Part shown: one piece after another, positions 1 through 9,300 of the stretch
How the letters are laid out: each line of letters starts with the position of its first letter
Numbering within the stretch: position 1 is the first letter of the stretch
Assembly: GCA_030691865.1 (NCBI GenBank)
Contig: JAUYDL010000034.1
Coordinates: forward strand, 1-14,153
Direction: 5' to 3'
DNA length: 14,153 nucleotides
Origin: Candidatus Omnitrophota bacterium
Lineage (GTDB): Bacteria > Omnitrophota > Gorgyraeia > Gygaellales > Profunditerraquicolaceae
Translations under genes and position numbers: made by a program
Notes under the pieces: generated by a model
Database searches by the model: none
Told to the model about the DNA's origin: nothing
The model's input: only the letters and a program-made list of their open reading frames with translations

Positions 1-345
1 TGGACGGACATTTGGCATTTAATGAGCCTCCTTTTTATTCCAGATTCGATAGCCGGATGCAGGAGGTAGAGGTCAATCAGAGCACGATTGCCGCCAATGA
101 ATCTGATTATCCGGGTATCCGCGATAATCCTTACGCTTATACCATGGGTATGGCTGATATTTTTGAAGGCAGGCATCTTTTCTTCTTTGCCAATAAAGAA
201 AAGAAAGCAGCGATTGTGCAGGCTGCCTTGGCCGGTCCGGTAACCGAAGATGCTCCTGCTTCGCTATTACAGAGGCATGCCAATATTACCGTTGTGCTTG
301 ATGATGGAGCAGCCAGTTTATTACAGATTGAACATAACAGGGCAA
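1..345 (+). other. Domain: NagB-type sugar-phosphate deaminase/isomerase, C-terminal half
   Basis: Codons from base 3 read DGHLAFNEP, matching the conserved GxxDGHxAFNEP loop of glucosamine-6-phosphate deaminase (NagB), whose Asp, His and Glu are catalytic in the family. Further family-like stretches follow: YTMGMADIFEGRHLFFFA (like the ALTVGVGTLLDAE-type helix and strand), then GPVTEDAPASLLQRH and ITVVLDDGAAS. The N-terminal half, with the phosphate-binding loop, lies outside the window. Because the visible catalytic residues are kept, activity is possible. Converting glucosamine-6-phosphate to fructose-6-phosphate plus ammonia is only the family's usual reaction; the substrate here is not shown. 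Confidence 0.75.
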
Positions 346-3300
346 GACTAGAGAACATTCATATTGGGAAAGGCTTAAGCGATATAAATGATAAGGCGAT
401 GAGGGACACGAAGGTCATTGCCATCGATTGGGGTGGGACGATAATCCCTATGGTTTTTCTTTCAAATATCCGGCTTACTGAAGAGCTGCACGGTATTCTC
501 GCGACTATGCAGTTTTTACTCTTTGTTAACCCTGAGTTAAGAATTGTTTTTATTTCTTCTTCTGGAGTTCCTCTGGGAGAAGTATTAACGGGCTATCCTG
601 AACTTGTTGAATTAAAAAAAGAATTTGAGCTTGGAAAGCGGTTAGTAGTTTTGGAAAGACAAGATGATAAGGCCGCGGCAGTAAATAACTTCTTAAAAGA
701 AAATAACCTGCCTGACGATGTTTCGCTAGTTGCTATCGGAGATTCAGATTCGGATAGAGAAATGGCTGTTTCCCGAGGCGTTTTTATAAAAGTAGTTCCG
801 TACGATAAGCCCGGAGCACCACATGCCCTGGATGTACTGTGTATGATTTTAGACCACCAGGCGAGCGCATATGCCGCGCCGCAAGCCGAAGATAAAACAG
901 GGATAGTTCCTGAGCCGTCCCGTCTATCCTCTAACGTAAGTACCCATAAGAAATATATAGGGGTTTTAATAGTCTTATTCTCTGCTCTATTAATAGCTTT
1001 TAAACCGTTTTGCGCCAAGGCGCTCTATGCCGCTGGCGTCGGGTCCTTTATTTTGCAAGGGAATTATTATCTCTATGCTTTTATTGTTTTGGCTATTTAT
1101 AAAATAATAGTTTTTGCCGTTAAAAAGAAAACTTACGCAAAATCTGTTCCCGGGCAGGATGAAGGTAAAAAGCCCGTGCTATTTTCTGAATTACGGCACC
1201 TTGATAAAGGAAAGTTGTCAATCATAGCTTTAGGTATACTCTTTGGCCAGGTGATCGCCTCTCCTTTTGATTATTTGTCGTTGACACTCAATTCTCCTTT
1301 GATCACCGAGATCATCGTAAAGAGTTCCCCTGTTTTCCTGGCGTTCTTGGCCGCGGCCTGGCTTAAAGAGAAGGTAACGCTTAGGAAAATGGCAGGGATA
1401 TTGATTACTATCGCAGGCGTAGCAGCAACTGCTCTTGTCTTGAAGGCCGGCGGGGCTATTAGTTTCTTAGGCGTAATATTTGCTCTTCTCTCATCCTTAG
1501 CTTATGCCTCTTCCGAAATCACAAAGAAGAAAACCAGGGGTTTCATAGATGCGCCTAATCTGCTTTTCTGGGCTTATTTGATTGCTCTTCCGGCAATGGT
1601 TTTGTTTGCATATTTATTTGACGGCGGTTTTACGCTGTTTTTGAATTTTCCCATTATCGGCATTACCGGCATAAGTGTGGTTACGTTATTGTTGAGCTAT
1701 TTCGCCCTGGATTATCTGGAAACCTCTGTTTCCAGGAGTATCCTTAATACCTCTCCGATATTCGTATTGCTGATATCTATTATTATGGGAGACCAGGCAT
1801 TCTCCGGAGCCCTTCCAATACTTATTTCACTCCTGGGAGCATTGCTGGTATTCGCAGGTACTATTATTATTTTAGGCGGAAACAGAAAAAAGGTGAAAGT
1901 TGATGTAGTTGATCCCGTCGCGCCGCAAGCTTGGTTTGGGCTTGGTATGTTTGCTGTTGCGTTTCCAGCTACAGGTTTGTTCGGTCATATCCTCAATCCT
2001 TCTTGGTTATTAACACCGCAGTCGGCATTCAGTTATTTTATGCTGATTTGTTGCGCGGGCGCGGTTTTGTTGGCAGTCACAATTTTTCTATTGCTTACTT
2101 ATTTGAGGCTCAATACCTGGCGCAGTAATCCTGAAGAAACGATGCGTATGGCGGTTGAGCGCGAAAGACATTGTCGCAGAGGCACGGAGAGAGGTGTGCC
2201 TATAAACTATAAGTATAAGCCTGAACATGGAAAAGAAATGGACCAGTATTATGTTAAATGGATAGTAGTCGTAGGTACTATTTGGTTGATTCTTAGCGCA
2301 TCTTTTGTTTATCTTCTCTGGCAGGTTACCCAGATTCCCATGTTAGAAACTTTAATCACGTCTTTAACTATGCCAGGTTTACGGCCGGAGATGATGGCGA
2401 TTGGGTTAGGACTGGGGCTCCTGCTGCCGATGATGATGAGAGGAAGGCGAGATGGGGTTAAAAATGACCCTGCCGCGCCGCATCGGAAAATAGGAATCAT
2501 AAATAAATCAAATCGGTCTTTAAAAATTGTTATTAAAAACCTTCTTAAAAGCCGACTGTTAGCAAAGGTTTTTATTAGATATTGGCTGGCGCATAGGGCG
2601 GTAGTCAATCCCGAATCGAAAGTAAGCAGGGAATTCACAGTAGCTTATGGCGGCGCAGAAGCAGATATTTCCTGTTTGTATTTGGCCACCAATTTTACTA
2701 AGGCATATTTCATTAAGGAAAATGAAATATGCCTTGAGCGATTAAGCCAAAAGATTGCGGAGTGGGAGCGAGTAGCTAAAGGTAGCCAGTATTTCAAACA
2801 TAAATATAGTAAAGGTTTTAGTAAAACCCTTGACTATAAACCAGATGAGGCTGAATTTTTGATTATTCAGGAATTAAAGGCTATGGGCGTCAGGAAAGAG
2901 GCTATCGGTAAACCTTATCAAGACGCAAAAGGCAGAGTAATATTAACCTTCAGGCTGCCGGGGGATGCGCAGGAAAAAGAAATTATATTTGTAAAACATA
3001 ATCTTTTGCTTCGGGATGCTGAGTTGAATGAGGAATTAAACGGCAAGTTAGATGTTTATTATCAAAAGGCGTCAGAGGATCTTCCTTATTATTATAACAA
3101 ATATTTAGGTTATGTTTCGGGGTGGTTGAAGCCGGGCGGTTTTATGATATTAGATGACTATGGTTTTCAGAATATTCGTTTTAGTCTGGCACAGCTCCTG
3201 GAGGATAGATTTACACCGATAACGGTAAAAGGGGTAAAAAGGTTATTTGATAAAATCCTACAATCCGGAGTCTCAGCCTATAGTCTGAGCATGTCTTTGT

Positions 3301-6300
3301 GGCAGAAAAACCGTACCCCCGAATCTCAAGAGGAAATTATCGCTGATCCACGGAAACTATCAGTTTCCGAAAGGGCGCAGATGATAAAAGAAGCGGCTCG
3401 CGAAGTCGGACTCGATACACTGCGCGTTATCTTCTGTGGTAGCGCTGCTAGGGAAATAGCTACTTTTAGGGATATTGATATATGGGTCATCTATACACCT
3501 GGCCCGCAAGGAGGGATACCTATAGAAGTGCAAGACAAGGCCACTGATTTAGCAACACTTTTAAGAAAGAGCTGGCCAGGAATTGGAGAGATTGAAGTGA
3601 CCGTGCCTTGTCCAATGGATGTTGAGATTGAGACTAATGGTTTACCCCGGATTGAAAATAGGTTACTGGGAAAATATGTTAAGTCAGGCAGATCAGGGTA
3701 TGTAGTTTTATTTTCTGGGAAACAAGACTACGGAGATAAAACAGATACGCCTTCATCTAGGCCTCAAGGTTGTACTGGCTGGGGAACAAAGAAGCAGATA
3801 GAGCGTAGGATTCAGCAGGCCCAAGCTCAAGGCAGAGTAAGCGAGCCTGTCTTAAGGGATGAATTGTTAAGAGCCCAGGAAACGATAAATCCTTATCTGG
3901 AATTCTTAAGCAGAAAAGGTATTCTAAGAGGGCCTCCATTAGTATCTGAAATAAGAACAATCTCGACGAATACAATTACCTTCGGTGCATATATCCTCCA
4001 AAAAGATTCTCGATTCATTCTCTACATTGAAAGCTCCTATCTGAAAGTAAGATCCATAGAAAGAATCCTTATCCATGAACTTGCTGAAAATAAAGGCCTT
4101 TCTCATAAACAGGCGCAGGCATTAGAAAGCCAGCTGCAGGTTTTTGTTGTGCTCAGGGAGATGTATTCTTGGGCTTTAGAAGATTTAAGGAAAATGATAC
4201 CGGGATATCAAAGGTTAAATTATTTAAAACTTTACCACAGTGGATTAAGTTTTAAACGGCATAAAGAGATAAGGGCTTTTATAATCGAGCGCTTGGGTGA
4301 TGATTATCGCACACTGCAGAATGCGCTTGTATTGTTAAGCTGTTTATGGATGGTAATTTCCGGCCTAAAGCGCTTGGAGCAATCCGGTGTAACAGGATTG
4401 AGGGCTTATATCCAGAGAAAAGAAGAGGCGGTTAAAAGAGTAATTGCTTGGCACTTAGATTTGTCTTCGGAAACACTGGTAGCTTATTTGGCAGGGGATG
4501 CGGCAGTTGTAAAGATAGTCACAGAGCGCCTGAGAGATTTTCCGATTACTCCGGAAAGACTAAGAGTTATCTTTACCGAAGAGTTATCGTGTAGGCATAA
4601 AAAAGGAGAGCACAACCTTATTACTTATTTTCAGCAAGGTAATGAAGTAGAACCGGATAAAATTATTTTAGCGATTCGCAGATTTTATGCCTCAAAGAGA
4701 TTTTTAGACAGGTATGCTTTACAGGTAGGAATTATAAAAGAAGATTCAGTTGTTCTTTCTCTGCCAGGCCGTGATTCGACCCAGGATGCGGCCCAGGAGC
4801 TACAGCCTCCGATTTGGAGTGATGAAGATTTAACCGCTTTAGAAAATATACAGACAATACAAGGAATATTGCGTTCTTTGATTACATCGTCACTGAGAGA
4901 GTTAAGAACGTCGCTGGATAGCCTGGCGAATGCCTTGAGCCGGTATTCATATGCGCAATATCAAAATTTAGCTCAGGAAGTTGATTTGGCCGATATCCGT
5001 TTGATCTTTACCAGCCAGGCGGATATTAATCAGGAAAGATTAGAGAGACTGGAAATATTAGTTGCTAAAACTAAAACACTTGCTAAGACCTTATCCAATC
5101 CCTACTTTTTAAATCATCCGGCAGTGGAAGCTAATTATCGGCTGGCATTTCTGCGCAAGGTATTAACGGCTTTAAGATACCTGCAGAGCAAAGGCCCGCA
5201 GGTTTTAAATAACTATCTAAAGAAAAAGTCTGTTCAAGAAGGGAATAAATCCAGTCAAGAGTTAGTTAAGGCGATGGGGGTAAGAGGTATGGATGCTTTA
5301 AGCTGGTTGATTGAACATGAAGTAAACCATTTAAAGGTCCAAAGGCTGGTGGGGTTATTGGGACTGATGAGAGATTACCGGCCGGGGCCATTTGTGATCG
5401 TAGTTGAGCTTGCGGATCCCGCGGATATATTAGGCAAAGCTGCAAGAGGCGATTATCGAGTGGCCAATGTTTTTAATCTTACGGCTCAGAAACGCGCAGC
5501 GTTAATTGCGCAATTTAAGGAGAGGAATTTAGACATAATATTTGTTTCCGCTAAACTACGAAATGAAATATCTGTTTCTTTAAAAGATGCGGAGTTTGTG
5601 CTCTTTGTAGAAAAGTCCAGAAACTGGAAGATCTCTTTACATAAGGCAGGGGCTGAGGGTAAGTCGGGAATTTCAGGGGTAGATCAGGAGCCGGAACAGT
5701 TGCCTCTTTTTGGCTCCAATCTTTCAGTGGTTTTGCCGCAGTCCGAAGCCAAAGCCGACCCCGCCACGCCGCCAGATTTTCAATCTGGCGAAGGACGAAC
5801 CGCCTCCCAATCTAATATTAAATTCGACATTCCTCGCCGGTGGAAGGTAACACCAGGGGAATATCTGCCAATTTCTATAGCGCGGAAAGTTATCCGTGAG
5901 TTATTTATTCGCAATAACGGACAATTTATGGTGGATACTTTAGCAAAAATATTAGGGGATAGAATTAGGCAAGATAGAATCAGTGGTCAGGTTAAGATAG
6001 AGTATAGACAAGAAGCTGGTCTAGAAGGCGTTTTCAAGGTGGAGTTTACTTCACCAGATAAAGAACCGGTTATTTTTGGATTAATAGTTGGTAAGCGTGA
6101 CAGCGATAACTCAAAAGTCAGGGAAGATTATGAGACTATTTCTTATTTTTATAACGTAGACCCACGCTATATCGTTAAACCTTATATGTATGATCAAGGA
6201 GCCTTTCGCTATAAGGATAGAGAAGGTAACTTGTCTATGTTTACCGTAGCGTGGATGGAGGGGTATGACGAGGTTAATTTTGTTCTGCCTGCTTTTGGCC

Positions 6301-9300
6301 GTGCCCGTGGGTTAATTGCGCTTGGACAAAGAACGATGGGCGTTGTTTTGAATATCAGAGGCAAACAGTTGCAGAGTGTAGGTAGTATAAAGATTGAGGA
6401 ATGGATTAAAAGAGAAATCGTAAAGATTATCACTCTATACTTTAATCCGGAAAAGGGAGAGATGCTTGCTGATATAAATTTTAATGGAGGAGATTTTATT
6501 GTTTCTTTAGCTAAAAGGCATATTGTCTTATGCACCAGCCGGGGTAAGCATAACTTTTCTAGTATAAATATCCCTGGAGTTACTCAGAGACAGGTAAATA
6601 TTGCTTATTTCATCGATTATCTGATGAACGTAAAGACGTTAAGTCTGGGTGCAGTAAATATCGCACTTGTAGATTTTAACATTGCAGAAAGCCGCATCTT
6701 TTCGGAAGACAAAGTAAGAGAAGGCATAAGGGCAGCACTGATAGAAAAGCTGGGTGAGGAGGAAGGTTTACGCCAATTTAAAAGTTGGTTTTTAATTTAT
6801 GGGGCTCTCAAGAGTATTCTTAGTGAAGGGCAAGCCGGCCAACTCACCGCCGCGGCGCAGACCCAGCAGCAGAACTGTCTTGATCGATATCTGCGGGAAC
6901 AGGGTAAAACGTATCTAGTAGAGAAACTTATTCGCGAATTAGGAGTACAGAATATAGAAATATTTCCAGGTAGTAATACCCCAGCTTATAGGATTGCCAG
7001 GGTAAATGAAATTTTAAAGACAGGGGCAGAAGATATTTTCCTTGAAGAATCAATTATCGAGCAAAAAATAGGCGGCCAGATTTATCGTATTTATCATGTA
7101 AGCGAGGAAGGAACTATTGCCTTAACGAGCATTACTGATGATCAATATGCCTGGGTGGCCGGGAATAAATTTAAAAAAATTGATGTGGGGAATATTTTAA
7201 AAGGATTTTTAAATCGTCTTTTCCACATTGTTTTACCCTTAAGTATTCTTTTGGTTAGTGCTTATGTTTTAATTCTTCCTTCTATCTCTGGGTTGGGAAT
7301 ACTAGCTTCTATAGCGGTTATATCTATGGAGGCTCTGGGGGTTTTAATCGGGTTATTTTATTTTGTAGAAAATTTAAGGAGAATTTTTGAGCATAAACCA
7401 GTTAGATTTTTCCTGGGAGCAGGTAGAGAAATTAAAAAATTAACTGTTCGAAAAAGATTGGCTTTGACCCGGTTAGCCGACGAAGCTTATGTGAGGCAGG
7501 AAAAGAAGATTCAGCCTAGTCTCGGTTCTACTTTTAGAAAGATTTTTAGCTTAAGAAGGGGGTGGGCCCTTGTGGCGACTGGGGCCTTGATAACGTTTAG
7601 TTTTTCAGACTTAAATACTTGGTTTATTTTAGCTGGGGCATTATTTGTTGTTTTTGCGCTTTATTTGGTTTTGGTAATCTATAATTTTTTCTATTCGGAC
7701 ATAGATCACTATAAATTCCGCAGTGAATTTGTTAGGCAATATCTAGAAGATGAAGGATTACAGAAGAGCTTAGCAGGCAAGATTGCGCGGATTGAACCAG
7801 GATTTAAGTTTTTACGTCCGATTAGGGGTTTATGGAATGACTTTACCTTAAGATTTCCTGTGTTTGCCGGCATTGCTATCCTTATTTTAGGAAAGGTACA
7901 GATAGTTTTCTGGGGCTATATGGTTGGCTCGGCAGTCATTCCTTTGATTAGGATAGATATTGTTAATTTTACGTTAATTGATATATTGTCGATACTTTTT
8001 AAACTTATAAGATGGGAATGGGGCATTACCTTCGGCCTGCAATTGATGGATAAATTTAATAATTTAGGTTTTGTTCTAACTTTAGGGGATATTATCAGGT
8101 TGAGTATAATTGCTTTAGGATTAGGAATACTATCCCTGCCGCATCAACTTAAGGCATTTCATAAAATTATTATCTATAATTTTATGAAATGCTGGGCTAA
8201 TCTAATGCAGATCTGGATTATTATTGCTATAATAGGAGGGATTGGTTTTGGGAGCTTAATATCAAATAATGTGAAGCAGGCAGCCGGAATTAATTTTCCT
8301 CAAGCGATTCATAGTTCTCTTGGCGGCAGGAAAAATGTGGAAATGTGGAATAAAGCCAATTTTCTTTATCAGCAAATGAAATTTAATCCCGCTTCAACTT
8401 TGCAAATGGAAATTGGCCAGGAAGAATTGGAATTCCTATTGGAAGAATTTAAGGCAGGAGAAGGTATCGAAATCGAAAGGCCGGATGCCCCGGAGGTTAG
8501 GCAGTTTTGTATTTTTCTTTTGGGCCAGAAGGACAGCCCTCGGGCCAGGGAAATCCTTAATCTGGCCCTAAACGATGTAAATAGCGATGTGCGAACAATG
8601 GCAATAGTTTCTTTGAGTAGAAATAACGATAAGAAAGCAGTACCTTTACTTAATAATGTTTCATTTAGCCAGGGAGGGTGGGCTCAGCAGTCGGCAATTC
8701 TTAGTTTGGCGGGTGCAGAGTTTCCGGAGGCAACGAATTTTCTGTTGAAGGGATTAGGGGATGATTTACATTCGGATATCCGCTATGCTGCGGCTGGGGC
8801 TTTGGCGGATAGAATAAGCCTGCCCGACGTAGAAAAAGCTTTTATACATTCTTTAAAATTTGATTCTGATCCTATGGTCCGGCAGCAGGTGGCTTTTAAT
8901 TTAGCGGGTACTGATAATTTACAGATAAGGGATGCTTTGGTGTCTGCTCTGGCTGATCCTAGTCCGCTGGTAAAACAGGCGGCTATCCTATCCGTGGCTC
9001 CTCAGGCGGATCTAAAGATAATGGAGGAGATAAAACCGTTTTTATCTGATTCTGATTTAGGTGTTCGTCAAGCCGCGATATTATCCTTAGGTTCAAGATT
9101 GGATGATTTCCCTCAGAATTTAAATCTTCTTATGCCGCAATTAGTTGATCCGGATTTACAGATTCGTTCTGCTGTCGTCTCAGCCTTAGGCCTAAGCATA
9201 GATAAATTTCCAGAATTAAGGCAGCCATTTTTAGATATTGCTAAAGATATTTTTGAGCCTATTGAGATGCGTCAGGATGCGATGCTCTCTTTATCTATAA

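Noticed and set aside
137..1018. Reverse-strand ORFs of 73 and 141 codons
   Set aside because: They lie opposite clear NagB, HAD and transporter coding sequence, have no recognisable domain or convincing ribosome binding site, and are shadows.
1931..2128. Forward 65-codon ORF in another frame
   Set aside because: It overlaps membrane helices of the giant gene, whose long open frame and hydrophobic pattern explain the region; no family signal.
2309..6535. Reverse-strand ORFs around 2309-2638, 3757-3975 and 6209-6535
   Set aside because: They are antisense to conserved domain coding sequence, without supporting features.
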